Positions 52,957 to 62,173 of a stretch of 64,000 nt of DNA are shown here, piece by piece (position 1 is the stretch's first letter; each line of letters opens with the position of its first letter). This DNA comes from Flavobacteriales bacterium. GTDB taxonomy: Bacteria > Bacteroidota > Bacteroidia > Flavobacteriales_D > Parvicellaceae. Made by a program: the position numbers and the translations under genes. Below the pieces are notes generated by a model. That model did no database searches. It was given only the letters and a program-made list of their open reading frames with translations, and was not told the DNA's origin. The DNA is taken from NCBI GenBank assembly GCA_025210295.1, contig JAOASC010000001.1, forward strand, positions 1 to 64,000, read 5' to 3'.

Positions 52957-54333
52957 TTAAGCCAACAATTTTCTTTTAGGATACAAATCCCAAATAACAG
53001 CTACTAAAACAAGGAGATATTCTAATAAAACTAACCAAGGGATTTCATTCACTTCACCTATTTCACGATAAGCTGTATAACTCAAAATAATGGCTCCTGA
53101 CCAAACTATAGGAAAACGATAGTTGGTAAATACTGCAAATGCTAATAAATAAATTGCATACCAAGGGTGAACAATTGAAGCCAATGAATAATAAATGAGC
53201 AATGCCCATACTATTAATTTGAAAACCTGAACTATTTTTTTCTTTCTGATATTTAATGCAATTAGTAATAAAACACTTCCTAGCACAACCATAGGTGTAT
53301 ATTTTCCTATTACATGAATTGTATTATAGCCCACATTCCAATAGCCGATTTCTCTTAACACATAATAAAGCGATGCATTAAACTCAAATGTTTTGAAATA
53401 TAAACGAATACTTGAACCAAATGTCTCTAGCAAATCTATTCCTAAAAACGGAACAAATAGTAAAACAACAGCAACTCCGATGGTCGTATAAAACACTACT
53501 AATTTTTTAAACGGGATCTTCAATAAAAACAAAGGCAAAAACAATAGTGGGACTAACTTGGTTGTTACCGCCAACGCATAAACTACACCTGCTAAAAGCG
53601 TTCTATTTTTCAGTAACTGATAGACGGCAAACAGCACCCAAAAGATGGTTACTCCTTCAAAGTGAATATTCTGAGTGAGTTCAATAATAACTAATGGATT
53701 AAATGCATAGAGGAAGACTTGGTCTTCTGGGAGCTCAAACAACTTTAATAAAGCAACGAATAGGTATAGAGCCCCAACTTCGAATAGGAGAATAAAAAAT
53801 CTTAAGAAATAGATATTGAGTTGAAGATCATTCCCTGCTAACCAGCTAGAAACCGTAAAAACCAATTGGTTAAATGGTGGATAAACAGAATAATAATCTT
53901 TAGAGTTCATTCCACCTGGAAAAGTTTTGGTAGCACCTTCTAAGACTTTTTCTTTTAGGTAATGATGGTTTTCTGTATCCTGAAAAACAAAAGCATTGGG
54001 TTGATATTCAAAAGGGTTCGTTCCATTAACAATCATATTCCCATCCCAAACAAAGCGGAAATAATCATCAGATAAATTAGGGGTTGTAAAAAACAGAAGC
54101 CCTCTTAAACCTATTGCAATGAGTAGCATTTGCTTCACCGACCATTTATTTTCAAATAATCGCGTTTTAATTGCGGGAATAAACCATAAACCATATAAAA
54201 TAAAAAGTCCTCCAAAACATCCAATTAATGCCCATTCCATATCTCTGGTTACAGCATAGCCTAGGTAGACGACCAATAAAGAGAAGATTGCTCCCCAAAT
54301 AATTAGCTGTTTATTTTGTAAGATTTTTTGCAT
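52957..54333 (-). CDS. GT-C type glycosyltransferase (mannosyltransferase-like)
   Basis: A 458-residue membrane protein with about 12 hydrophobic segments. NLSDDYFRFVWDGNMIVNGTNPF carries the acidic pair in the first extracellular loop typical of GT-C enzymes, with YYSVYPPFNQLVF later. GT-C enzymes use polyprenyl-phosphate sugars. Substrate and product cannot be told. It lies 68 bases upstream of the AraC gene on the same strand, and 343 bases after the GT2 gene. Confidence 0.75.
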   Translation of the reverse strand: MQKILQNKQLIIWGAIFSLLVVYLGYAVTRDMEWALIGCFGGLFILYGLWFIPAIKTRLFENKWSVKQMLLIAIGLRGLLFFTTPNLSDDYFRFVWDGNMIVNGTNPFEYQPNAFVFQDTENHHYLKEKVLEGATKTFPGGMNSKDYYSVYPPFNQLVFTVSSWLAGNDLQLNIYFLRFFILLFEVGALYLFVALLKLFELPEDQVFLYAFNPLVIIELTQNIHFEGVTIFWVLFAVYQLLKNRTLLAGVVYALAVTTKLVPLLFLPLFLLKIPFKKLVVFYTTIGVAVVLLFVPFLGIDLLETFGSSIRLYFKTFEFNASLYYVLREIGYWNVGYNTIHVIGKYTPMVVLGSVLLLIALNIRKKKIVQVFKLIVWALLIYYSLASIVHPWYAIYLLAFAVFTNYRFPIVWSGAIILSYTAYREIGEVNEIPWLVLLEYLLVLVAVIWDLYPKRKLLA

Positions 54334-54676
54334 TGGTATTTATTCGTTGTTTTTTCCGTTTTTACCTTACAATTGATTTGAATTATTTATTGGAATCGTA
54401 AAGATATTAATTGTGTTTTCTTTGTTCAATTATTCTTGATAGTTTTCATTATCTTTTGTCTTGAAACAAAAGAAACAAAAATTCAAGACTGCATCTTCTT
54501 TTTCTAAATCTAAAATATTATCGCGCTAAAGAGCTAAAAACTCGCTGCGCTCAAACACTACGCTCTTTGTAACGCTCTATAATATTTAGATTTTACGAAA
54601 AATAAGCTGATGTCGATTTAACCTGAATTTAAGCATTTATTGATTTAATATCTTCGAAATTGGGTTTAATTTTTTT
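54334..54676. other. Intergenic region with dispersed palindromic repeat
   Basis: This 343-base gap contains a repetitive non-coding sequence (about 54450-54615) with several inverted segments (see the repeat entry). I see no gene and no clear promoter for the minus-strand glycosyltransferase at 54333. Confidence 0.55.
54450..54615. repeat. Dispersed extragenic palindromic element
   Basis: GTCTTGAA (54458-54465) pairs with TTCAAGAC (54482-54489). An outer pair around AATCTAAAATATTA and TAATATTTAGATT encloses the segment CTCGCTGCGCTC. The GC-rich core among AT-rich flanks, and the nested inverted repeats, are typical of the REP-like elements common in Flavobacteriales genomes. Confidence 0.6.
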
Positions 54677-56155
54677 TCATCGAAAAGAATGCTTTAAAGA
54701 CAATAGCAAGGTATAAGAAAAACCGCAAACAACCATAACTAAAAACAAAAGCATACTTAAATTACCCGATTGATAAGAAAGTGTAATCCCCAATATTGCA
54801 TAGGCAATCACCCCTAAATCTATGAATAGTAAAGGAGAGATAAAGGTTTTTGCATATTGTTTAATCGACCATTTTTCTTCTGTTGATTTTAAATTATATT
54901 TAGGTGTTCTTACAAACGGAGACTTAATCCCTAAATACCCTTCTAATACTGCAATAAAATTATAGGTTGTTAACCCTAACATTGTGGTTAAAAACACTGG
55001 GAAGAAAATTATAAATTTCAAGAATTCTACAGCGGTATTTTTATCTTCATCTTTAGTGGCAATAAAATACATAAAACCTAAGAAAAAGGTATTGATTAAG
55101 AAGAACCCAAAGTATGGATAATAGCTGGCATATCTAGGATCCTCCATTCCGATTTTAACTAATGGTACACTCAGTACAATCAATCCAGCAATAACGATAT
55201 AAACGGAACTATTCATTAAATGAAAAACAGCCGTAAACTTGGTCCATAAACTTAAATCTGAACTACTTAAAACCTTACCCAAATTCTTTCTAGTACATTC
55301 AGCTGCCCCTTTTGACCATCTAAATTGTTGGTTCTTTAGTCCTGCCATATCTATTGGCAGCTCAGCTGGAACCACAACTTTTTCGATGTATTTAAAAACC
55401 CAACCTTTTAATTGTGCACGATAACTTAAATCCAAATCTTCTGTAAGCGTATCTGCTGACCAACCTCCTGCATCTTCAATACATTTTTTACGCCAAATTC
55501 CGGCTGTACCATTAAAATTAATAAAGTGTTTTCCTTTATTTCTACCGACTTGCTCTACTCTAAAATGTGCATTTAATGCAAAAGCCTGGAGACGGGTTAG
55601 CAAAGAATAATTTTGATTCAAATGCCCCCAACGGGTCTGTACTACTCCAATTTTTTCATTTTTTACAAAAGGAAAAATGGTCTTCATCAAAAAGTCAGAA
55701 TCTGGAACAAAATCAGCATCAAAAATTGCGATGAATTCTCCCTTGCATTGTTTTAGCCCATAATCTAAAGCTCCAGCCTTAAAGCCTTTTCGATCTTCTC
55801 TCCTAATGTATTGAATATCGACTCCTTTCGTTTGCCACTCTGCAACTTTATTTGCAATAATAACTACTGTTTCATCATTTGAATCGTCTAAAACTTGTAT
55901 TTCTAATTTATCTGAAGGGTAATTAAACTGGCAAACAGCATCTATTAAACGCTCTATCACATACATCTCGTTATAAACAGGCAATTGCACCGTAATTTTA
56001 GGATAATTGTTTTCCAATAAAATGGAAAGATTCCCTTGTTTTTTAGGTTTAGACTTACTTCTTAAATAAAGTATTGTTAGGTAAAACGCAACGACACTGT
56101 ATAAAAAAATAAACAGCAAAAAGAGAAAGTACAAACCAAAAACTAAATATGCCAT
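54677..56155 (-). CDS. GT2 (cellulose-synthase-like) glycosyltransferase
   Basis: A 492-residue protein with an N-terminal membrane segment, a GT2 domain (QVLDDSNDETV about 90; IFDADFVPDSDF about 145; TLTEDLDLSYRAQLKGW about 240; QQFRWSKG about 280, the QxxRW motif) and four C-terminal membrane helices. This is a processive beta-glycosyltransferase family, making cellulose-like, glucomannan-like or other chains. It overlaps the FAD dehydrogenase stop by one base (TAATG) and shares its operon with porT. Confidence 0.88.
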   Translation of the reverse strand: MAYLVFGLYFLFLLFIFLYSVVAFYLTILYLRSKSKPKKQGNLSILLENNYPKITVQLPVYNEMYVIERLIDAVCQFNYPSDKLEIQVLDDSNDETVVIIANKVAEWQTKGVDIQYIRREDRKGFKAGALDYGLKQCKGEFIAIFDADFVPDSDFLMKTIFPFVKNEKIGVVQTRWGHLNQNYSLLTRLQAFALNAHFRVEQVGRNKGKHFINFNGTAGIWRKKCIEDAGGWSADTLTEDLDLSYRAQLKGWVFKYIEKVVVPAELPIDMAGLKNQQFRWSKGAAECTRKNLGKVLSSSDLSLWTKFTAVFHLMNSSVYIVIAGLIVLSVPLVKIGMEDPRYASYYPYFGFFLINTFFLGFMYFIATKDEDKNTAVEFLKFIIFFPVFLTTMLGLTTYNFIAVLEGYLGIKSPFVRTPKYNLKSTEEKWSIKQYAKTFISPLLFIDLGVIAYAILGITLSYQSGNLSMLLFLVMVVCGFSYTLLLSLKHSFR

Positions 56156-57711
56156 TAGATCTCTTTAACTGCTTTAATTTGTTGCATGACTTTGATTCCA
56201 TCAATAGCCGCAGAAACGATACCACCTGCATAACCAGCACCTTCTCCACATGGGTATAAACCTTGTACTTGAGGATGTTGTAAAAGCTCTTTGTCTCTCG
56301 GAATTCTAACAGGAGATGATGTCCGTGATTCTGTAGCGTGTAATACTGCTTCATTGGTCATATACCCTTTCATCTTTCTTCCAAAATCTTTTAAGCCCTC
56401 TCTAAGTGATTTTGTAATAAATGGAGGAAATACCTTATCTAATTCTACGGACACAACTCCAGGATGGTACGATGTTTTAGGTAGATCTTTTGAACGTTTT
56501 CCTTTGATAAAATCCATCAAACGTTGAGCAGGAACCTGTTGTGTCTTTCCAGCCAACTCCCACGCTCTTTTTTCTATGCTTTTTTGAAAATACATCCCTG
56601 CCAAAGCCCCATATTTATGAAATTGGGGAATATCTTCTAACCTTACTTCTGTTACAATCCCTGAATTAGAGTATGGATTATTTCGCTTACTAGGAGACCA
56701 ACCATTGGTCACCACTTCCTCTTCACCTGTAGCACAAGGAGCAATAATACCACCAGGACACATACAAAATGAATACACTCCTCTATCTTCGACTTGGCTC
56801 ACTAAACTATAAGAAGCAGGAGGTAAAAAATCACCACGATCCTGAGTTTTATATTGAATTTGATCAATTAATTGTTGGGTGTGTTCTATTCGAACACCTA
56901 AAGCAAACGATTTAAATTCTAGCCCTATCTTTTTATCGTGTAAAAGCGAATAAATATCACGTGCAGAATGTCCTGTTGCCAATACCAAATGTTCTACTTC
57001 AACAACCTCTTTTTCATTGATGGTAATCCCTCTTAAACGATTTCCTTCTACGTGAATATCCGTCATTTTACTTTCAAAATGAATTTCTCCTCCTTTAGCG
57101 ATAATCGTTTCTCGAATATTCTCGATCAATTTGGGTAATTTATTCGTTCCAATATGTGGATGAGCATCAACCATAATGGTTTGAGGAGCACCATGGATCA
57201 CTAAAGTTTTTAACACTTCTTGAACACTTCCCCTTTTTTTGGAACGCGTATACAATTTCCCATCAGAATAAGTTCCTGCTCCACCTTCTCCATAACAATA
57301 GTTGGACTCGGTATTTACTTTCCCTTCTTTATTAATGGCTGCCAAATCTCTTCGGCGTGTTTTGACATCTTTACCACGTTCAAAAACTATGGGTTTAACT
57401 CCAATTTTTAATGCTTCTAATGCAGCAAACAAACCGGCAGGGCCACTTCCAACAATATGTACAACTGTCGATGCTTCTGTGACATCTAAATAATTGTTTT
57501 CAAAAATAACAGGTTCAAATTTCTCTTGGATATACACCCCTAATTTCAACTGATAAAAAACAGGAAATTTTCTAGCATCAATAGAGCGTTTAAGTAGTTC
57601 TATGTGTTGAATCTCTGATGACTTTATCCCTAATTCATAAGCCACTTTTTGCTTTAAGATATCGGGATCTGCTGCTTCTTTGGGTAATACTCTTATTTGT
57701 AGTTCTCGCAT
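56155..57711 (-). CDS. FAD-dependent dehydrogenase (COG2509-like)
   Basis: A 518-residue flavoprotein. The N-terminal 85 residues are a separate alpha/beta domain. VHIVGSGPAGLFAALEALKIG (about 86-107) is the FAD dinucleotide fold, and GEGGAGTYSDGKLYTR follows (about 148). The C-terminus has GLYPCGEGAGYAGGIVSAAIDG (about 486), the FAD closing motif. The family is uncharacterised in substrate but widespread. The start is eight bases after the acyltransferase gene, and it is in one operon with porT, acyltransferase and GT2. Confidence 0.85.
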   Translation of the reverse strand: MRELQIRVLPKEAADPDILKQKVAYELGIKSSEIQHIELLKRSIDARKFPVFYQLKLGVYIQEKFEPVIFENNYLDVTEASTVVHIVGSGPAGLFAALEALKIGVKPIVFERGKDVKTRRRDLAAINKEGKVNTESNYCYGEGGAGTYSDGKLYTRSKKRGSVQEVLKTLVIHGAPQTIMVDAHPHIGTNKLPKLIENIRETIIAKGGEIHFESKMTDIHVEGNRLRGITINEKEVVEVEHLVLATGHSARDIYSLLHDKKIGLEFKSFALGVRIEHTQQLIDQIQYKTQDRGDFLPPASYSLVSQVEDRGVYSFCMCPGGIIAPCATGEEEVVTNGWSPSKRNNPYSNSGIVTEVRLEDIPQFHKYGALAGMYFQKSIEKRAWELAGKTQQVPAQRLMDFIKGKRSKDLPKTSYHPGVVSVELDKVFPPFITKSLREGLKDFGRKMKGYMTNEAVLHATESRTSSPVRIPRDKELLQHPQVQGLYPCGEGAGYAGGIVSAAIDGIKVMQQIKAVKEI

Positions 57712-57719
57712 TACAACTG

Positions 57720-58697
57720 TTACAATTTTATTTTCGATGCTAAACGTTTAGATGGAGCTTCTACTACCAAATAAAAGATCCACGCGCCAAAGATAGAAAA
57801 TAAGATTGCACCAATTAACAATAAATAGCTTTGAATTGACGATGTTGGGCAAAATGGGAGTAAAAAGTAAATAAACTTCCCTCCTAATTCTCCATGGGTT
57901 AAATAAACAGAGTATGATATTTTCCCTAAGAAATCTGAGCTTTTCGTTTTAATGTGCATACCAACAATAATAAAAAGTGTTAGTAAGCAAATTCCAGCAA
58001 TAATTCCACCTTTAAAGAAGAGGATAGCCCCAAAAAACACAACGACCCAAAAGAAAAAAGAGGCTTTGGTAATTTTATTTAATTGGACCAAAGCTCCAAC
58101 TATTCCCATTCCAAAAATAGGAGTATAAGCCACTAAAAAACCATCGTATCCTAAAAAAGGAAATAAAGCCATACTCCCCAGTGCTATTGTTCTAATCAAA
58201 TCTTTTTGATGAAAAAACAAGGGAAAAGTAAAGGCAATTAATAAATAATATTGAAACTCTATCGCTAAGGTCCAGTAAACATCATTAAACCAATGTTCCT
58301 CAGAAAAAGGAATGAAATACCCCAGGTGCAAAGCGATTCTTTTCCATTCTAGCACAATGTCGTTTCCTAAATATACCGCAAAGCCTATACCTGACAATAA
58401 AACCCAAAGCATTGACAATAAATAAGGCGGTTCTATTCTGGTTATTCTCTTCAATAAAAACTTCCCTATTTTGGGAATGGTATAATTGTGTTTCACCATT
58501 GAATAAGGAATCACAAATCCAGAGATCACAAAAAATAAATGTACACCATATTGACCAAAATGCCCTATTTTATAGATCCAATCATCTTCCGACAAAAGTG
58601 TTCCATGAATACTTTGGTGATGTGTAAAATGAAAAAAAGCAACTAATAAAGCTGCTACTCCTCTTAAAAAATCTATGGACGTATAATAGGTTCTCAT
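57720..58697 (-). CDS. Acyltransferase 3 (OafA/YrhL family)
   Basis: A 325-residue membrane protein with about ten hydrophobic segments. YYTSIDFLRGVAALLVAFFH carries the R of the family's first helix (the R.rG.A motif), and FFVISGFVIPYS follows. These enzymes O-acylate exported sugars or polysaccharides, with acyl-CoA on the inner side. It starts two bases after porT. Confidence 0.88.
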   Translation of the reverse strand: MRTYYTSIDFLRGVAALLVAFFHFTHHQSIHGTLLSEDDWIYKIGHFGQYGVHLFFVISGFVIPYSMVKHNYTIPKIGKFLLKRITRIEPPYLLSMLWVLLSGIGFAVYLGNDIVLEWKRIALHLGYFIPFSEEHWFNDVYWTLAIEFQYYLLIAFTFPLFFHQKDLIRTIALGSMALFPFLGYDGFLVAYTPIFGMGIVGALVQLNKITKASFFFWVVVFFGAILFFKGGIIAGICLLTLFIIVGMHIKTKSSDFLGKISYSVYLTHGELGGKFIYFLLPFCPTSSIQSYLLLIGAILFSIFGAWIFYLVVEAPSKRLASKIKL

Positions 58698-58699
58698 TC

Positions 58700-59419
58700 T
58701 TATCCTTCAAATGTAAATGAAAGGGTCCACATTTTCGTCCGTAATCGATCAATAGGAGTTGAGAACTGTGTATTTTCCTGTATCAAAACATTTTTTAACC
58801 CCGTTGACAACTTTAGTTCTATACCAAATTTAAAATATTCTAAAAATAAATCAATTCCTCCTCCTACTTCAAACCCATAATCTGGTTTGGTAATTTTCAC
58901 AATTTGATCTTTTAAAGAGGCATTTGAATTTTTCACATCCTTATTTGATGCCATATCTAGTCCAAAACGGCCACCTGCCAAACAATAAGCTGCAAAGTTT
59001 TTGATACGCTCTGTTCTAAATTTCATAACCAGAGGAAAATCTAAAAAAGTCGATTCTACTTTTTTATTCCATTGTACAGAAGAATCTCCCTGATAAGCAT
59101 AGGTATAAGCTAAATTTCTTTCTTGAAATGATAGCGTAGGCAAAAATCGAATTTTAAACGTAGGAGAAACATCTAATGAAGAGACTATCCCTAAGTTAAA
59201 TCCTGGTCTTCTTTCTACATCTAGTACCAATAACGAATCTCGTTCAAAATCTTCTAAAACATCTCTATCCAAATAGAAATCACTGGAATTATAGCCTAAC
59301 GCAAAACCAAAGTGAAAGGCTCTTTTATCAAAGTCTCTAAGGTTCATCATCTGAACCTGTTGTGCCAATGTATACATTGCACAAAAAGAAACAAGTAATA
59401 GCAGTACCCCTTTTTTCAT
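58700..59419 (-). CDS. porT: PorT-family outer-membrane protein (T9SS)
   Basis: A 239-residue protein with a signal peptide (cleavage near TLAQ), then FDKRAFHFGFALGYNSSDF, the typical PorT opening. A beta barrel continues with FLPTLSFQERNLAY, FLDFPLVMKFRTERIKNFAAY and GGGIDLFLEYFKFGIELK. PorT is required for type IX secretion. Its presence fits the T9SS-like tail on the 741-residue protein of the RHS operon. It heads an operon with acyltransferase, FAD dehydrogenase and GT2. Confidence 0.8.
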   Translation of the reverse strand: MKKGVLLLLVSFCAMYTLAQQVQMMNLRDFDKRAFHFGFALGYNSSDFYLDRDVLEDFERDSLLVLDVERRPGFNLGIVSSLDVSPTFKIRFLPTLSFQERNLAYTYAYQGDSSVQWNKKVESTFLDFPLVMKFRTERIKNFAAYCLAGGRFGLDMASNKDVKNSNASLKDQIVKITKPDYGFEVGGGIDLFLEYFKFGIELKLSTGLKNVLIQENTQFSTPIDRLRTKMWTLSFTFEG

Positions 59420-59603
59420 TTGATTTTAAAATTCCTATTCACAAAGAAACGATTTTATTGGCTTTATAGTATATCTCTTTGAATTTTTTATTTCATTAGA
59501 TTTAATAAACAGTTAACAACTTAGCCCTCTTTTTTTCATTGTTTTTTCGTATTTTAGCTACATAAGTTGAAAAACTTTATATATAAACAACAAATACAAC
59601 CTA

Positions 59604-60620
59604 ATGAAACTGCTTAAAGGCCTTGCTGTTTTAAGTGTGATAGCTTTATTGCTAATCAGCTTTAAACCTGTCCCCCTACCTACCAAACATGTATGCACAA
59701 GTACTTGGGGATTTTATGGTCATAAACGTATCAACCGTATGGCTACTTTTAGTTTGCCTCCCGAGTTATTTAGTTTCTACAAAAAAAACATTGAATACGT
59801 AACAGAGCATGCCGTTGATCCTGACAAAAGAAGATATGCTGCAAAAGGAGAAGCGGAACGGCATTATATTGATATTGATCATTATGTTAAACCTGGAGAA
59901 GACCCTTTTTTAGTAATGCCTAGAAAATGGGAAGATGCTGTTGAAAAATTTGGAGAAGACACCTTAAAAGCCTACGGAATAGTTCCTTGGCATTTAGAAG
60001 TTATGGTCAAACGGTTGACCAAAGCTTTTAAAACTAAAAACTTACATCGAATTTTACAATATTCTGCCGAACTCGGGCATTATGTTGGTGACGCTCATGT
60101 TCCTTTACATACTACTGAAAATTACAATGGTCAACTAACTGGTCAGAAGGGTATTCATGGTTTTTGGGAATCTAGAATCCCTGAAATCTCTGCCAATGAT
60201 TATGATTACCTAATCGGTCGTTGCGCCTATATCGCTGACCCACTCGATAAAGCCTGGGAAATTGTAAAAGAAAGTAGTCAAGCTGTAGATTCAGTACTTA
60301 CTTTTGAAAAAGAATTGACAGCTAGATGGCCTGCAGACCAAAAATATAGTTATGAACATCGTGGACAAGTGATGATGAAAGTATACAGCAAAGAATTTTC
60401 AATGGAATACCAACGAATGTTAGGAGACATGCAAGAGCGAAGAATGAGGGGTTCTATCTATGTCACTGCTTCATTTTGGTATACAGCTTGGGTAAATGCT
60501 GGTCAACCAGACTTAAGTGACCTCAACGGTGACATTTCTGAAGATATGAAAAAAGAAATGGAGAAAAACGATAAGTATTTTAAGCAAGGAAAAGCCGTTG
60601 GTAGAGATTTTGAAAATTAG
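59604..60620 (+). CDS. Zinc-dependent phospholipase C / S1-P1-like hydrolase
   Basis: A 338-residue protein with an N-terminal signal segment and a TSTWGFYGHKRINRMA start after it. The zinc centre is visible as WGFYGH (Trp and His), HYIDIDHY and LGHYVGDAHVPLHTT, the H...D.H...H motif shared by phospholipase C and S1/P1 nuclease folds. It would hydrolyse phospholipids or nucleic acids outside the inner membrane; the family label is from motifs only. Confidence 0.8.
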   Translation: MKLLKGLAVLSVIALLLISFKPVPLPTKHVCTSTWGFYGHKRINRMATFSLPPELFSFYKKNIEYVTEHAVDPDKRRYAAKGEAERHYIDIDHYVKPGEDPFLVMPRKWEDAVEKFGEDTLKAYGIVPWHLEVMVKRLTKAFKTKNLHRILQYSAELGHYVGDAHVPLHTTENYNGQLTGQKGIHGFWESRIPEISANDYDYLIGRCAYIADPLDKAWEIVKESSQAVDSVLTFEKELTARWPADQKYSYEHRGQVMMKVYSKEFSMEYQRMLGDMQERRMRGSIYVTASFWYTAWVNAGQPDLSDLNGDISEDMKKEMEKNDKYFKQGKAVGRDFEN

Positions 60621-60820
60621 AACTTTCAATTGAGCATAATACTTTTTGTGCTTATATCATTATTTAAATACACTGGGGTGTTACACACAATAAGTATTTA
60701 TTAGATAATATAATTTTTACGAATATAATTTGTCGATAATCAAACTCGATTTAATTCAAAATATTCTCAAATATTATTAAAAGTAGGGTATAAAACAGCC
60801 ACAGATCTTAGCAAATGTTT

Positions 60821-61006
60821 TTAAATTGGAAGAGATTTCAGTTTGCTTAACGTTTTTTTCGCCAAATCAACTTTTTCAGGGAACAATTCTTTTCCTTTAA
60901 TATCTTTGGCAATACTAGAAACTCTTTCCTTTGTCGTTTTAGACATAGAAAGAACTTTCGTTGCTTTTAATATTTGTTTTTTACGTTCCATCTTAAGTTT
61001 ATCCAC
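60821..61006 (-). CDS. Small basic protein following the DUF6934-like gene
   Basis: A 61-residue Lys-rich helical protein (MERKKQILKATKVLSMSKTTK from the second Met). It follows the 180-residue protein after 32 bases on the same strand. No family is recognised. A pair of a small protein and a DUF6934-like protein recalls a toxin-antitoxin arrangement, but there is no direct evidence. Confidence 0.5.
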   Translation of the reverse strand: MDKLKMERKKQILKATKVLSMSKTTKERVSSIAKDIKGKELFPEKVDLAKKTLSKLKSLPI

Positions 61007-61038
61007 TGGTGTTCTAGTTAGAACACCATAAAATTAGT

Positions 61039-61581
61039 TTATTTTTTCTTAAAAATCAAGATTCCAGTATACTCATTTTTAGGAGTATATTCTACTAAAG
61101 TTGGGGGGTCTCCATTTATATAGCCAAAAAAGATGTATTCTTTACTTAATTCAAAGAAGTTCCTATCGACATAATATCTGTAAGTTTTAATTCGTCTATT
61201 AAAATTCTTACAAACATCACCACAATTCTTTGTGCAGTTAACTTCACATAGCTGTTTAAAGTCATCAGCGCTATCACTACCTTGAACCCAAATAGCAGCG
61301 TTTTCATTTTCTTTGAAAAATTTTGACACAGTATTTAAAACTGTACTGAAAACTTTTCTCATATCCCCATTATTGCTATTGATATCGTCAAAAATATTGC
61401 CATTTTCTTCATTGTAATCACCAAATCCTAAATTATAAACTGTTTTCCCATCTATTTCAGTGATAGGGGTATATTCTATAGCCTTGATAATTGACCTTTC
61501 TCCTTTGCTTTCAAATAAGTATTGGATTTTTCTAGTGTCAGAATCAACTAATTGAGTTTTATAAGCTGGTATGTTGTTCAA
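61039..61581 (-). CDS. DUF6934-like protein
   Basis: A 180-residue alpha/beta protein. I recognise the overall pattern of the Bacteroidetes DUF6934 family: VYNLGFGDYNEENG, the helix DMRKVFSTVLNTVSKFFKEN, then AAIWVQGSDS, RRIKTYRYYVDRNFFELSKEY and a short strand end. Its cysteine cluster (CEVNCTKNCGDVC, about residue 113) is less usual. Such genes often stand beside a small partner gene, as here. Function is unknown. Confidence 0.6.
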   Translation of the reverse strand: MNNIPAYKTQLVDSDTRKIQYLFESKGERSIIKAIEYTPITEIDGKTVYNLGFGDYNEENGNIFDDINSNNGDMRKVFSTVLNTVSKFFKENENAAIWVQGSDSADDFKQLCEVNCTKNCGDVCKNFNRRIKTYRYYVDRNFFELSKEYIFFGYINGDPPTLVEYTPKNEYTGILIFKKK

Positions 61582-61600
61582 TATCTTTCTACTTAATTTA

Positions 61601-61633
61601 CAAAGTTAGTTTTTTTCTAATAGTCACTAACAA
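61601..61633 (-). promoter_or_regulatory. Promoter of the DUF6934-like pair
   Basis: On the minus strand TTG (61633-61631) is followed after 22 bases by TAACTTTG (61608-61601), matching the Bacteroidetes consensus. The start codon is 20 bases downstream. Confidence 0.65.
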
Positions 61634-61777
61634 ATGTATATAGTTGCTAAACATAATTATAAATCTATCATGTATTCAATTCTAATTTAGTAAAGTCACA
61701 GGATATTTCATAGTCTTTACACTTTTTTTATCATTAAGAAAAATCGTTATTATTAACCACATCTAATATTCCAAAAC

Positions 61778-62164
61778 CTACTCTTCCTCATCCTTAGAAA
61801 AGGCTGATGGAAACAAATTCACTCCTCTTTTTTCAGCTATTTTCATTAAAAAAGGAATCAATAACGATGAACCAGGTATTAAAAAAAAGGGTACGCCTAT
61901 CCCCACCATTTTCAATAAATCATAGACCTGTTGTTTAAGTTCCTCTTCTTCTTCTTGCTCAACTTTTCCTTCTCTTAAAAATTTTACTAGAATTTTAGAA
62001 GCTTCTTTTGTTTCTTTCGCTTCTGTTCCCATATTATGTAAGAACAAGCGCATGGCCTTAGACGCTTTTTTACTGTTTTCGCCAAGTTTACGGGCAAATT
62101 CCTTAGCTCCCCTCTTCTCCAGAAGGTGTAGCTCCTCTTTTGATAAATCAGCTTTGTCTTTCAT
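61778..62164 (-). CDS. LETM1-like domain protein
   Basis: A 128-residue protein, mostly helical and charged, with a hydrophobic segment near the end: GVPFFLIPGSSLLIPFLMKI then RGVNLFPSAF. This is the pattern of the LETM1-type ribosome-binding domain (F..PG...l.P.l..).  The rest is a Lys/Glu coiled region. In mitochondria LETM1 proteins handle cation/proton exchange; the bacterial small forms are uncharacterised. It begins nine bases after the GH3 gene. Confidence 0.7.
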   Translation of the reverse strand: MKDKADLSKEELHLLEKRGAKEFARKLGENSKKASKAMRLFLHNMGTEAKETKEASKILVKFLREGKVEQEEEEELKQQVYDLLKMVGIGVPFFLIPGSSLLIPFLMKIAEKRGVNLFPSAFSKDEEE

Positions 62165-62173
62165 TGGCTCATC

